Shown here piece by piece: positions 10,600 to 23,300 of a stretch of DNA of 64,000 nucleotides (position 1 is the stretch's first letter; each line of letters starts with the position of its first letter). The notes under the pieces were generated by a model, which saw only the letters and a list, made by a program, of their open reading frames with translations, searched no databases and was not told the origin of the DNA. The translations under genes and the position numbers were made by a program. Source of the DNA: Nematostella vectensis (lineage: Eukaryota; Cnidaria; Anthozoa; Actiniaria; Edwardsiidae); assembly GCF_932526225.1 (NCBI RefSeq), contig NC_064048.1, positions 6,864,627 to 6,928,626 of the forward strand. The letters run 5' to 3'.

Positions 10600-11763
10600 T
10601 TGTATTGCCGCCTTTCTGCGAACAATAAGTTCTATTTCGCGGTGATAAGTGAATTGAGCAAGGAAGTCTCAGGGAAGTCTAAGAGAAAGCGAGAAGACGG
10701 AAATCGTCCCCGTTCCACCGAAGACCCCGAGAAGATTCTCCGCATTGATGAGGAGAATGGCGCCAAAATTGGCGAACCTACCCAAGCCTCGACAGATGTG
10801 CATTAATGTTGGACGCTATGAGGCAAGGATTTGAGAGTATCAGTAAAACCCTCGCTAGCTCATCCAGTGACACGGCTAATGCCATATCAGAAGCGTTTGA
10901 TTCGCTTAAAGAGCTTGAGGTCGGTTATAAAGACGAGAGCGACCACGGAACAGAAAACCACTAGGGCGAAGAACCCCCCTCCCACCCTCGAAGAAGCGCT
11001 GCACAGAGTCAGCGACGCATGATCACAGGCAGGAAAATAAACTGATAGTGACTCACTTCTCGAAAAGAAAACTCCAGCCTCTAATGAGGGAGAGCGTGAT
11101 GTGCTTAATGAGCTAAAACAAGACCTCCAAAAGGAGGAAATAAGTCCTAATATTATCAGCGAGCTCGCGGAGATTATAAACTCGTTGCTGAAAGACGGGA
11201 TGCCTGAAGAAACGCTCCAGCGGAAATTGAATAAATACCACCGCCCAGGAAATTATGAAAATCTCACTAAAGTCAAAGTAAATCAGGCAGTCTGGGATAA
11301 TCTGAGTACGGGAGTACGCTCGCAGGATGTGAAATTGCAAAAAGTGCAAACATCTTTGGTCAAAGGCATGTGTGCCTTGTCAAGTGAACTTAGCAAAGTG
11401 CTCGAAAAATTGTCACTGATTTCTTCGTGAAACGACATATTTAGAGAGGCCAGTGATGCCTTTGCTCTCATTGCTAATGCGAATATGGAGCTAAATCAGA
11501 GACGAAAAGAACTCATGAAGCCTGACTTAAATAACGAGTATAGACACTTATGCTCATCATCTTCAACTGTCACTATTACTGACCAGCTTTTCGGAGATGA
11601 TCTGGCCAAGGAAGTCATAGAGTTGACTGAAGTCAATCGTGTGGGGAAGCGGGTTACCACAACAAACCCAACAGCTTACCCCAGATCTCGTGACAACGAA
11701 ACTCGGGAGCTGGAAGCTATGGCTCAAGGGGACGGATGTTTCGTACAAGGAAGTCTTTTTTAG
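10600..11763 (+). pseudogene. DIRS gag-like region, fragmented
   Basis: Four consecutive pieces in shifting frames (10600-10806, 10831-11022, 11101-11430, 11485-11763) are charged and helical. They include a stretch with LAEIINSLLKDGMPEETL followed by KYHRPGNYENL, like the gag-like frames upstream of DIRS RTs. Stops lie between the pieces. The assignment rests mainly on position before the RT. Confidence 0.6.
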
Positions 11764-11838
11764 ACTCATGAAACTACGGCAACCAGCAGCTGTACAACAC
11801 AAACGAGACACGGAGGTTCAATAAGCAAAGAGAGGGAA

Positions 11839-13212
11839 ATGACTGAAACATCTCTTGATACTACAAAACATGAGGTAAGAAAATGTTCACTTGCGTCTAA
11901 TGACAAAATAGGTGGACGACTGAAGCATTTTTCCTCCGAGTGGGCAGAAATAACCAATGACAAGTACATTCTTGATAGTGTACAGCATTACAAAATTGAA
12001 TTTATTGCTCACGTCCCTGAGCAACACTTTGTATTTAAGGAGATCAATTTCACTGCCAATGAGAAAAGCTTTGTAGAGGAGGAAATTTGTAAACTTTTCA
12101 TTAAAGGAGTCCTTATAGAGGCCAATCACTGCACAGGAGAATATATTTCTAATATATTCATCAGACCTAAAAAAGATAACAGCTACAGGCTAATTCTTAA
12201 TCTGAAAAATCATAACAAGTATGTGCAGTACTATCATTGTAAGATGGATACTTTACAGTCAGCCATAAGGCTCATGAAAAAGAATTGCTTCATGGCATCA
12301 ATGGACTTGCGAGATGCTTATTACTCAATACCTATTGACATTGAACACCAGAAATTTATAAGATTCTCCTGGAAGGGAAAACTGCTTCAGTTCACCTGTT
12401 TGGGGTTTATTATCCACCCAACTAAATCAGTGCTGTTTCCAACTCTTATTTTTTTGGGATTTATCCTTGACTCTGTCAATATGACTGTGAGCTTAACACC
12501 TGAAAAGATGTCCCACATTAAAGATAAATGTGCCAGCCTAGTCAGGAAGGGAGAAACAATCATTCATAACCTGGCACAGGTAATCGGTCTGCTTGTCTCA
12601 GCTTTCCCAGGTGTTCTGCATGGGCCCCTATTTTATAGACACCTTGAACATGACAAAACCATTGCCCTAAGGATAAACAAGGGCAATTATTCTGCAAAAA
12701 TGAAACTTTCTGAGGAAAGTGTAGCAGAACTTCAGTGGTGGGTCAATAACATTGACAAAGTAAATTACCCTATTTGCACCACTAACTCGGAAATTGACAT
12801 CGGATGGGGGGCAGTTAGGGGCTCAGAGAAAACCGGGGGAAGATGGACAGAGTTTGAGTCTCTAAGTCACATTAACTGTTTAGAATTAATGGCTGTGTTT
12901 TACGGCTTGAAAGCCAGATCAGTTCACATTAGAGTTTACTCTGATAACACTACCACTGTAAATTACATTGCATCCATGGGAGGGTCACAAACCATGGAAT
13001 GCAATTCAATAGCAACTAAAATCTGGCTATTTTCCATAGAAAGGGAGATATGGTTGTCTGCAGCGTATATCCCTGGAAAAGAGAATGTCCAAGCGGACAA
13101 GGAATATAGGGTATTCAGTGATAACAAAGAGTGGATGATTGTACCACAATTATTTAAGCAAATTACTGATACACGGGGTGAACAAACCATTGACTTGTTT
13201 GCCTCAAAGTGA
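11839..13212 (+). pseudogene. DIRS RT/RNase H with catalytic block deleted
   Basis: 457 codons. The N-terminal RT part is clear (FIRPKKDNSYRLILNLKNHN at about 110-129, MASMDLRDAYYSIPI at about 153-167, RFSWKGKLLQFTCL). The frame then jumps straight to GFIIHPTKS and FLGFIL. In DIRS RTs these blocks are normally separated by a stretch holding LPxGLSxAP and the YxDD active site. That stretch is absent here, so the enzyme cannot be catalytic. RNase H-like sequence follows (DIGWGAV, YSDNTTTVNYI, AAYIPGKENVQAD). A TGA ends the frame at 13210-13212 right after DLFASK, where the family normally continues. Confidence 0.85.
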
Positions 13213-13650
13213 AAAAAGCAAGTAACATGCTATGCATCTTGGAAACCAGATCCAGATGCAACCTATGTAAATGCTTTTTCAATCAGTTGGAATGATAAAT
13301 TCTTTTATGCATTTCCTCCATTTAGTTTGATTGCACGCTGTCTCCAGAAAATAGCGATGGAGAACTCAGAGGGGCTGCTGATCGTTCCAATGTGGCCAAC
13401 TCAGCCATGGTACTCACAGCTACTCCACATGTTAACAGATGTTCCAAGGATGCTTCCACGAGAGCCAGACACTCTGAGAATGCCAGCGAGAGAGGACATT
13501 GTACACCTACTGATAGGAAAGATGACATTGATGACTTGCAGAGTATCAGGAGATCCCTTGAGACACAGGGAATTTCTCAACAAGCTAAAGAGATCATACT
13601 ACAATCATGGAGACAGGGAACCCAAAAACAGTACATCAAACGATAAAGTA
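13213..13650 (+). pseudogene. DIRS pol continuation past a stop
   Basis: The same frame as the RT resumes after the TGA with SWKPDPDATYVNAF and FFYAFPPFSLIARCL, then VPMWPTQPWY. These are typical of the region after the DIRS RNase H. One substitution restoring a sense codon would join it to the RT frame, so this is a simple nonsense lesion. Confidence 0.75.
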
Positions 13651-14476
13651 TAGTGCTGCAAGGAAAGTTGATTGCACTGATCCCTCTATACCTCAAGCAT
13701 TAGATTTCCTCGTCGAGTTATATAATCAAGGTATTGGTTATAGCGGTATGAACACAGCGAGGTCTGCTCTTTCATGTATCTTAAAGCCAGTGAATGGCAT
13801 TTCGTTTGGATCTCACCCTACAGTCAGTCGGTTTCTGAAAGGAGTGTTTCAGTACGGTACACAGAAACATGGGATGTTGGTACAGTTTTGGCCTACCTCG
13901 AGACAATCCCAAGTACAGCTGATGCTTCGCTTAAGGACTTAAGTTTAAAAACTGTAATGCTAATTTCCCTTGTCTCAGCACAAAGAGGGCAAACGATTCA
14001 TATGCTAAATCTCAAGGACAGAAACAGGGATAACATTTGTTATGTCTGTGCCTATGAAACAGACAAAACCAGGGTCGAAATCAGTTACTGTTCAGTTTAA
14101 ACCATATCATGTTGACCCTACACTTTGTGTGGTAACTGCATTAAGAGAATATGTGTTACGTACAGAAACACTACGAGGTGAATGTAAACAACTGTTTATT
14201 AGTTACTTGAAGCCGTTTAAACCAGTGTCTAGGAGAACAATCAGTCGCTGGATCAAAGTTGTTATGAAGACAGCTGGTATTAATACAGATAAGTTCAAGC
14301 CAGATAGTACTAGAGCTGCGTCTACATCTAGAGCTAATATTTCCTCTGTGCCTGTAGACCAGATTATCTCAGTTGCTGATTGGAGTTCAGCTAGCACATT
14401 TGCGAAGTTTTATAACAAACCAGTTGATGTAAACAATGGCTTTGCTGATACCATTTTGGCAGCAGTTAAGTATTAA
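13607..14476 (+). pseudogene. DIRS tyrosine recombinase, frameshifted
   Basis: Three overlapping frames together make a recombinase (13607-13942, 13774-14100, 14042-14476). The first catalytic arginine is in SAQRGQTIHML. The C-terminal box reads KPDSTRAASTSRA, and WSSASTFAKFYNKP carries the likely nucleophile tyrosine. The family usually has His where this copy has Asp before STRAAS. At least two frameshifts (near 13.87 and 14.08 kb) break it. Confidence 0.82.
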
Positions 14477-14524
14477 TAAACCATTCTTGATGTTCAGTTA
14501 ACCATGTGTGCAGTTTGCTTGAAG

Positions 14525-14567
14525 TCTCACGTGATCCCTCAGTGTGGTGACAGAATAGAATTCAAAA
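14525..14567 (+). repeat. DIRS right inverted terminal repeat
   Basis: Reads GTGATCCCTCAGTGTGG then CAGAATAGAATTC. It pairs with the left terminus at 10534-10574. Confidence 0.8.
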
Positions 14568-14626
14568 ATTAAACGAGACTTACCTGTAAGTTGAAGTTTA
14601 AGGTAAGTCTCGTTTAAATTTTGAAT
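14560..14626. repeat. 25 bp hairpin at the DIRS edge
   Basis: 14560-14584 and 14602-14626 are inverted copies with one mismatch (core AAACGAGACTTACC / GGTAAGTCTCGTTT), separated by 17 bp. The arm overlaps the end of the right DIRS terminus. Confidence 0.85.
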
Positions 14627-15959
14627 TAAAAAAACAATATAAAAAAATGAGAGCCCCTTTTGAAGCGAGGCTATTGATCTACATGTCTGTCAAATTATAC
14701 GAAAATCGGACAGATTCTAGGGTAGCAACATTTTAAAAGTTTGTTGCTTTTTAACGCATTTTAATTTCGCTGTAATGCGCCTTCAAAGTTTTCGGGAGGG
14801 CTTAAGGGATTACGGCCCTTCACACCTAATAGGAACTGGCGTCAGCCAATCACGACGGTAAGTGTCAATCTCAGAAAAAGAACAGACCCACAACAGGACA
14901 GACCTCACGCAGTCAAGTCAGTAGATCACAAATTTTTACGGAAAGAACAGGGGCAAAGCAAAAAGAAAAACACGGGCGAGAAGAAATGAAGGCGATCCCG
15001 AGACTCTCTTCTCTTCCAATATGTAGACGCGCGTCGCTGGGTAACATTGGAATTCTTCTGAAGCACGGGATGTAGCGCGGCGCGCTTAAAGGATTAAAAT
15101 ATTTTGACACCAAAGGCGAAGATGTTTTTTCTTGTTCTAGAACGTTTTTTGTTTAAAAAAACCCTATAAACTAAAGTATTTTTAAATGTTTTTAATCGGA
15201 AATTGTTAGATAATGATATAAAACATATTCCTGCAATAAAAAAATTTTTGGGCCATTTTCGTCGCCCAACGTGAACCGTATCCTTAATTGAAATTGGTGT
15301 ATTCGGAGTAACAGTCTCTTACTAGAGCACTTACTGCATAAGTAACGTTACATTTACGTCACATTCCTGTGTCACGTGAACAGTTTGAAGACGAACATCA
15401 GAGCAAACACGTGTAATAAGACAACGTAGCCAATCACAACAGCCCTGCCAAGACCACGTGGGAGACCCAATGACGACAGAGGTTTGCTAACAGAAAAGGA
15501 ACATCTTGTTAAGTTCACCGCAAATGATTAAAAAAAAGAAAGCAAAATCAAAAGCTTGGAAATAAATCGGGTATCCATATTTGAAAAGTTGCTTGAGAGC
15601 TCACACTCACACGAGCACCCCGAGCCTTTCGTTTACGAGTCGTTACAATAGTGATTTGGTGGACGTCAATCATATTATTTGATTTCTTTCCGATTTAGCA
15701 TCGGTCACAGCTTTAGATCGATCACAACCAAAACAACATCAAAGTGGATTGCCTTCTCTGCAACTGTCACCGAGAAAATACCGATAAACACAAAGCCAGC
15801 AATTGAATAAAGTACGAATTGTTTCTTATCTTTGCGCTTTTGTTGATTTAGTGTGTATGTGTGCATGTATTCCTAGTCTGCTTTCTTGACGCTCGGTGCT
15901 TTGCGGCGCTCTCTCATTGGTTAGCGGTCTAGCGCCACCTAACTGCGAAGTGGCTTCCG
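14627..15959. other. Non-coding region downstream of DIRS
   Basis: Mixed composition with GC-richer patches near 15.0 and 15.4 kb. No frame with a recognisable product. Confidence 0.45.
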
Positions 15960-16243
15960 TCACCAAAAACCAATCGCGACTCGAAAACGAAAAACGCAAG
16001 GAGTACGTGTGAGTGAAAACGAGTGTAAGCGAGGACGACAACGATGACTAGGACAACGAAATCGTGCTCTGTACATTTTCGTAAGAAACAGATAAAAATA
16101 AACTAAGGAAATTATTTCTACAATAGCCAACAGTGCAACACCCGCATTCTCAATAGACCCAGCGTCGTTGTTTCGTGAAAAATGGCTGAAATGAAGCAGA
16201 CAGAACGCATACTCACGTGCTGCTACTGAGTTTTCTAGTTCCA
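15960..16243 (-). CDS. Candidate last golgin exon with hydrophobic segment
   Basis: After a possible acceptor (CATAG at 16244-16248, poorly pyrimidine-rich) the frame fits the phase 1 end of the exon at 17305-17392. It encodes about 93 residues to a stop. A stretch of about 24 hydrophobic residues begins GVALLAIVEIISLVYFYLFL and is followed by a basic tail. A C-terminal membrane anchor is what giantin has. The basic tail of about 40 residues is longer than in giantin and the splice site is weak, so this could be chance. With it the protein would be about 5,756 aa. Confidence 0.3.
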
Positions 16244-17304
16244 CTATGACCAGTTGCCTTACAGACTAAGGACGCATAAATACAGTGTAAGCCTCGACTT
16301 GAGGCAAATTTCATGCAAATGCAAAAATGCAAATGCAAAAACCTGTGAATACTTCGTGATCTCGCTGGTATTTGCAATCGATTCAATTGAAATCGAGGAT
16401 TGGATTGAATTTATGAGTCCTCAGTGCCTATGACCAGCAGGCACAATGGAACTCGAAACTGGACTATTATGTGGTTCTTACCCCCGTCTGAAAATCTGTC
16501 TAAGAAAGGACGCCGAAGACTTGACTTGCCGTCCTAAAGTTAAAGACGAAGAGAAAAATGCATATTTTCTTAACTAATCAAGATGTGATCATACAATTAT
16601 TCATACCTTAGCTTGCGCTATACGAATGTTATTTATTTACCATTACTATTACTATTGATTTTATTTCTAAACTTTTATTGTCTACTAACATTTTTGCCGC
16701 GTTAAACGCCTTAAACACAAGGTTCCGCTATAAAAGGGAAAGCTCCTTCCTACCCCGGGTACAAAATTGGCATTAATATTCAGAACACCGCGACGCTAGC
16801 AGTCACAAATAATAAGTCTTCTGTGAAAATGTTTATCTCTGAGCCTCAGTCGGTTGGAAGATAACTATTTTTGCACAAGTTACAAGACATTTGCGTTAAT
16901 GGATAGCGATTTGCTGCCCACTCAAGTTTAAATGTGCGCTATCCATAGTTTAGTGCATCTGCATAAATTCTTATTGCGCTGTGATGAGAAGCTCATATTC
17001 TAGAGCGCACAGTGCTTAGTATCACCTTATTTTACGATAAAGAGAAAAATTTTAGGTAGAGTCTAGAATAATATTTAATTTGGTTTGAATATGAAATTTG
17101 AATTTAGCGCTAAGAGCGAATTATTCTGACATGCTGACTTACTGATGGCTAATTGATACTCATATGAAGCAAATGATTGATTACTCATATCAAGCAAATA
17201 TTGTCCTTATTTGAGCGGAATTAATATGGCATGCTACTTCTTTATAAGATGGTGACGAAAATCGAATGACAATTTTTAAAATAATTATATTTGATTTGCC
17301 TTAC
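16244..17304. other. Golgin 3' region or last intron
   Basis: AT-rich. I searched the minus strand for another exon able to follow the phase 1 donor and saw no convincing one. It includes an ATGCAAATGCAAAA repeat near 16.31-16.34 kb. Confidence 0.4.
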
Positions 17305-17392
17305 CGACATGCGAAGTAGAGTACTGGTAAAGCAATCGTCTGGACTCCGATGAGCTTGTACTGTCGTCTTCGTCGTCGATGTCGATAGCAAG
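17305..17392 (-). CDS. Golgin exon 22
   Basis: Acceptor CTCAG, donor G/GTAAGG. Encodes LAIDIDDEDDSTSSSESRRL then LYQYSTSHV: an acidic, serine-rich end of the rod followed by RRLL. Ends in phase 1, so at least one further exon is required. Confidence 0.8.
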
Positions 17393-20300
17393 CTGAGAAG
17401 GCACGAAGGAGGATCATAAGGTAACACTTTGCACAAAGAGCTTTACTTACTCAGGCCTCTTCATCCCTGATGGGACATAAGGTACACATTTTAGAAGATA
17501 AATTGCATTACCTTCTGTGTAATAAATCTCACCTGTGTTGGTCTCTTGTGTCGAAGTTGTTCTTCCGTTTGGTTCAATCGTTTTTCAAGTTCTTGTCTCG
17601 CTTCCCGCTCTTCCTTCAAGTGTGTCTAATAGAAGGAATATTGGTCAACCCGCTTTTAAAGCCGCATAGTCACCAGTTTACTTCCGGAGGTCCGACGGAA
17701 ACCTCAACCGTTAAAAGACAAAAGAATCTATTAAAATCCGAGATATTAAACAGGCCATCCGCTATAAATTATCAATCACATCCTCAAAGAAACTTCCAAT
17801 AAACACACTGCTTTCAGTATTTTGAAATATTTTTCGCATTTTCCGTTAAAAATCATCGGAGATTGTTACGTAATCGACCGGAAGAAAACTGGTGACAATG
17901 CGGCTTTAATACAAAACTAAATACGGTTGCCTTCTAAGCTTGAGACGACAGTCCACCACAACACACTCCCTCTACTTTCTTTCACAGTCAACCCACACAG
18001 CAAACAAACCGTAATTATGTACCTCGAGGTCTGTGTAGCCTTGGCACTTCTCTTCGTACAATTTTCGGGTCTCTTCGAACCTAAAAAAAAAAAAAAAAAA
18101 AATGCCGATAGTTACCATCATATCATTGCACTGCACGAAGTATCTATAATGTCAATTTTAGATTTTAGTGCACACATATTAGACCAAAGCGAACGCATTT
18201 TGGTCCTATGTGCACACATTTTAGATCTATGTGCATACATTTAAGACTAGTGCACACATTTTAGATCCAAGTGCACACATTTTAGAACTAGTGCACAAAT
18301 TTTAGATCCAAGCAAACATTTTAGATCCAGTGCACAGCACATTTTAGAATTGAAAGCAAAAGCTTAGAAAAGCGTAAACATATTTTATCTGAACATGGTA
18401 AACAACAAATAAGCACATTTCCTTCTACACAAACTCTAGCAATTGGCATTCAGATTTCTGCAAGACAGTTATCGTAAAAGTTCGGCTCTGATCTTTTGCT
18501 TCTACAGTACACCGCTCGATAGCTGTGAAAGAATGTTGAAAATTTAAAAATGGTAAGGATTATTTGGATAAATTCTGAAATACTAAAGAAACCAAGTTTT
18601 ATACGCTATTTACCAATTTTGATTGAAAATATTGCTAAAGCCATCTCCAAACAACCGATGGAAATGGATGCTATCTCTGATAGGATGACAAAATGGTGGT
18701 TGACTAGAATCTTGTATTTAGCAGCTTTACCGTTCTTGTATGTCCGACATCCCCATTGATTCAGGTGGCGACTGGAGTTCTCCGTCAACTACAACCTCCG
18801 TAAGCTCTTCAGCTACCACGGGCACATGGACCTAGTTAATAAAAATGAGTTTGAGTCTACCTTTGATATAATGGGATAAAAAATATAACAACAACATCAT
18901 CAACATTAACCACAACAAATATCCATATGTACAGGAAATAAATCTGAGCCTGAAATATATTTTCCTTCCTTGCATTGTTAGGGAATATTTCATTTACAAC
19001 CCGATGTCCAGGTTAAATCAAGACTAGCGTCTTCAAGTCAACACGAGTTAGATAATGCATTGTCAAATTAACATTAGTAAACAACTGTTACTAGTTGTCG
19101 TGGGTAAAACCAAGATTATAGAAAAATACAAAACAAAAACAAAGCAGAACGGATTCTTAGAAAATACCAGACTTTACATTTAACAGGCCCTTGTACGTCA
19201 GGTGATGCAAATGAGCTCGTGACAACTGCTTCATAGAACAAGACATAAGGAAAAGGACAAGCCTGCGTATTCATTTTTAGCTTTTCGCGTTAGTGCCCCT
19301 TAATACTATCAAACCATACATTTTGTTGGGACAAAATTACCAAAAGTTTTAAGCCGAGCCTGGTCCGGTCGACAAGGCTTACCTGGGCTACAGTAGAAGA
19401 AGTCGATACCTGAGCCGCTTGCACGTGATGCAACTCATGTTGCTCCCGGAAGCTCACCAACTCGTACTCCAATGCATTCTTTTGCTGCTCCAGCGCAGTA
19501 ACCTTCGCCGTGAGCTCACTACAAGTTTGGGACACTACTCTAAGCTTCTCCTGAGCGAGTTCCTTCTCGGCTCTTAGCGAGTCCAGTCTTTCTTGAAGTC
19601 CATTCCCGTCATCTACGTTTAAAGAGGGAGTCGCACCTTTAAGTAACTCTACTTGGCGCAGTGCGGCATCTCTTTCGTTTCTGGCAGTCTCGAGGTCAGC
19701 ACGCCAGCCCTGACCAATGTTATCAAACTGAACCCTGAGCTTAACAATAGAAGATTCTTTCTCCCGTAATGACCTCACAACTCCATTGTACTCTACTGTA
19801 CGTTTTTCTAGTTTCTTGGAAATCTCTTCCCTCTCTGCGACAACCGCATCCAGATCATTTCTAAGACCTTGACTGATCTTCTGAAATTTTGTGTACAGTT
19901 TATCCTTGTCTTTCCTTGCCTTTTCGCATTCGCTCGACAAGCGATTCATCTCTTGTTTCATTTCTTGTAACGTATTAGCAAATCCTTCGTTGCTAGGCGA
20001 CGGAGCAGCACTAAAGACAGGAGTGTCCGTTTCTAGACCTTCCTGGGCAGACCGCTGACCTCTTAGTACTGCTGCTAATTGTTCCTTTTCCTTAACTACT
20101 CGCTCAACCTCAACACGAAGCTCCTGTACCGACTTTTCCCGATCTAAAAGCTGCTCTCTAGCCTGCTCCAAATCAAACTTCAGTGAATTATTAATTTTAT
20201 TATAGTCTTTCTTTAATTTCGCCCGCAGCATATCCCGATCTTTAGCCGCTGTTTTGAGCTCAATTTCTATAAATTCCTTCACAGCAGAAAGTTCAAGAAC

Positions 20301-23300
20301 TTCATTTTTTAGTTGATTAATCAATTTCTGTTCATAACTATTATTTTTTTCTTCTTTCAGATATTCAACCTCATTCTTTAAACCTTGTATTTCAGAGGAA
20401 TTATTAGTTATCTGATCCTCTAGTTCTGAGTTCTGTGTAGAACTTGAGAAAAGCTTGTCTCTCAGCTCATCGCATTCCTTACCGAGATAATCTTTATCTT
20501 CGCGTAAAGCTCTTAGTTCATTCTCCAAATCCCGAAGATCATTCAAGAGAGAGTCCTTGTCTTCCGTTAGCGCTAGAATCTCCTCATTTGCTTGCGACAG
20601 CTGGTTCATTTTCTCATCTAACTCCTCCGTTCTGTCGGCGAGGATTCTCTCGTAATCCTGCAGCATCGTGTTTGCATTGCCGCTCTGCTCGGCAAGCGCA
20701 GAGTCCATTTTCGCCTTGAGACCATTAATGATCTCATCCTTTTCTTTAACAAACGCTCCCAGCTCTGCTCTCAGTTCTTGAACTCGTTGTTCTGCTTCCA
20801 GTTTGCTTTCAGTTGCTCGTTCTTTTTCTTCGAGCAGGTTATTGTAGCTTTCTTCAAATTCTTGTCTTTGAAGTGCGATGGCCTGCTTAGCTTCCTTCAG
20901 CTTTGCTTTCAAGTCAAAAGAAACTGCTGCAGAGGAACACGAGTCGTCACCAGCTGAAGAAGAGATCTCTGTTCTTAAATGAGAAACATTAGTCTGCAAT
21001 GGAGCGCCAAAGTTTGCCAATTGTTCTTCAAGCTCAGCACGGTGCTTTACCAAACTCTCTAAATCCTCTCGCAAGTTCGTCACTATTTCTTCAAGATCCC
21101 AATTACGTTTTCCAAGCTCAGACTTCTCGGCTTGGATGCTTTCAAGTTCAATAGCAGCTATATCAATGCGTGATTTTAAGGAATCATTTTCGGAAATCAG
21201 TTCAGATGAGTGCGCCTCGAGCTTATACAGAGTTTCTTGTAGTTCTTTATTCTTTTTCTTAGTGTCAGAGATTTCGGACTTGCATGAATCTAACTCAACC
21301 TGCATGTGCAACAGATCCTCTTGAGACTTTTCTAACTCATCACGGACGTGCATAAATGAATCCTCCTTCTGGGCAAATAGAATCTCGTACTCTTCTTTTA
21401 AACTATCTACCAGTTGACCTTTATCGTTAGCAAGGGTGTTGAGCCTGTCTCTAAATCCGTTGACCATATCTTCTTTGTCTTTGACAAGTTCTTCCATCTC
21501 AGAGCGCATTTCCCTTAGCTTCTGCTCTTTGATCCAACTCTCCTTACTAGCTTTCTCACCGTCCTCCTTAAGACTCGTCACATCAGCCTTCAAATGCTTC
21601 ACCATTTGTTTCAATTTTGTGTTAATCTTCAGCTGTTGCTGTAGTCGTTTATCAACATCGTCCCTCGGTGTTCCTTTTTCGTTTGTGCTATCAGTTCGAT
21701 TATCTCCTTGGAATGGAACTTCGGTATTAATACCAACCGACTTCACGTCTGGTGAAGATTTAAGAAGAACTTTACCTTCTTTCATCAGTTTTTGAGGCTC
21801 TTCACTAGAGAGGTTCAATATATCACGGACATAGCCCGTCTTGTACTCTTCATCAATCGAAGACCTTTCGGACACTTGTCGTATCTCAAACGGAAGAATA
21901 ACCGGCAACTGTTTGCCACTTGTCGGAAGTTGCTTTCGCATGCGGTCATTTTCAATCCGAAGGTCATGCAAAGCGCGATCCTTTATTTGTTTATCGCTCA
22001 TTGCTTCTTGGAGGTCTTCCCTGAGTCCCCGAAGTATGTGCTCATTTTCTAGTTTCTCTTTCACACTGAGTTGTAACTCAGACTCCAGGGCTTCCACGTT
22101 CAATTTCAAAGCTGAATTCTCTTCTTCGATTATCTTGAAGTTCTGTTCCAACTCTGACAAGTCAGCGCTGAAGTTTTCTCTCAGATCTTGCATCTTCTGC
22201 TCAAGCTCTTGATGAGCGGAGTTTCTCTCTTTCAGCTCTTCTTGCAAGCGTTTGATCGAATCCGAGTGTCCCTGAAGATCACTGTCACTTTCCTTTACTA
22301 TATTCGGGTGTTTTTGTTGATCACCGTCGGTCACCTCGCTACACATCGGACCAGGAACAGCATCCACTGGCGATCGTGAGCTTTGAACAATACCCTCTTT
22401 CTCCGTAACAATACCATCCAATTCCTTTTTCAAAACCGCTACCTCATCTTTGAACGACTCAATCTCCAGTTCATAGCTTTCGATCATCTCATTTTTCGCA
22501 TTCAATACATCGTCTTTCAGGTCCACACAGTCAACTATTGCGTCTTTATACTGAACGGGCTTTTGTTTCACTTGGGCCTCAAGCCGCCTTAGCTGAACTC
22601 TAAACTCATGCGCGAGCTCATCGGCAGCGGATTTACCCTGAAGGGCATGCTCCAAATCGTTTCTCAATCCTGAAACAATATGATCGAAATTTGCTTGTAG
22701 CGAGTCAATATCTTCTCGCTGTTTGTTTAATGCCTCGAGCTTTCCGGATAAGTCATGTAGTTGTTCTGAATTTGACTTGAGCTCTTCGTCTTTTCTCTCT
22801 ATAGTTTGCTTCATCTCAGCAGTGGTGACACTAAACTCGGTTTTTAGGCTTTGCAGCTGCTTTTCGTGTTCGGTAGCAAGTTCTCGTAGTTTGTCCTCAA
22901 GCGTTTGAATAAGCGCTGATTTCTGTTCAAGAGCTGTACCTTCCTCATACTGTTGTATTTCCTTCTTCGCTTGATCGAGTTCATCAAGTAACGCGTCTTT
23001 CTCTTTCATAGTACGCTCTGACCCCATCACAGCCTCTGCATAGCTAGCCTCAAGTGCTACCCTTTCATCTTTTATCGCTTGATTCGCTTGCTTGATCTTC
23101 TCCAAATCCTGCGCCTGCTCTTTGATCAGCTTATCTTTTTCTTGCACGAGCTTCTGATACTTATCATTCAGAATCTCGCTACGCTCTTTCTCACTTGCAA
23201 CATGTTGCATTTTTTCGCGGAGTTCGCCCACAATTTTATCCCTGTTGCTTACGACTTCTTCGAGTTCCATTCGCAATTCTTGTGCAACTTTTTCGCTCTC

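Larger units (their letters stand above)
10534..14567 (+). mobile_element. Decayed DIRS-like retrotransposon
   Basis: The element is bounded by inverted termini. The reverse complement of 10534-10574 and the sequence at 14525-14567 share a CCCTCAGTG core and a CAGAATAGAAT core with few changes. Between them lie gag-like fragments, an RT/RNase H frame and a split tyrosine recombinase, the DIRS order. DIRS elements use a tyrosine recombinase instead of an integrase and make no target duplication; none was seen. Stops, frameshifts and an internal RT deletion make this copy non-autonomous. Confidence 0.88.

Noticed and set aside
11101..11430. Independent host gene for the 109-codon frame
   Set aside because: It lies inside the DIRS inverted termini just upstream of the RT and fits the gag-like position, so it was assigned to the element.
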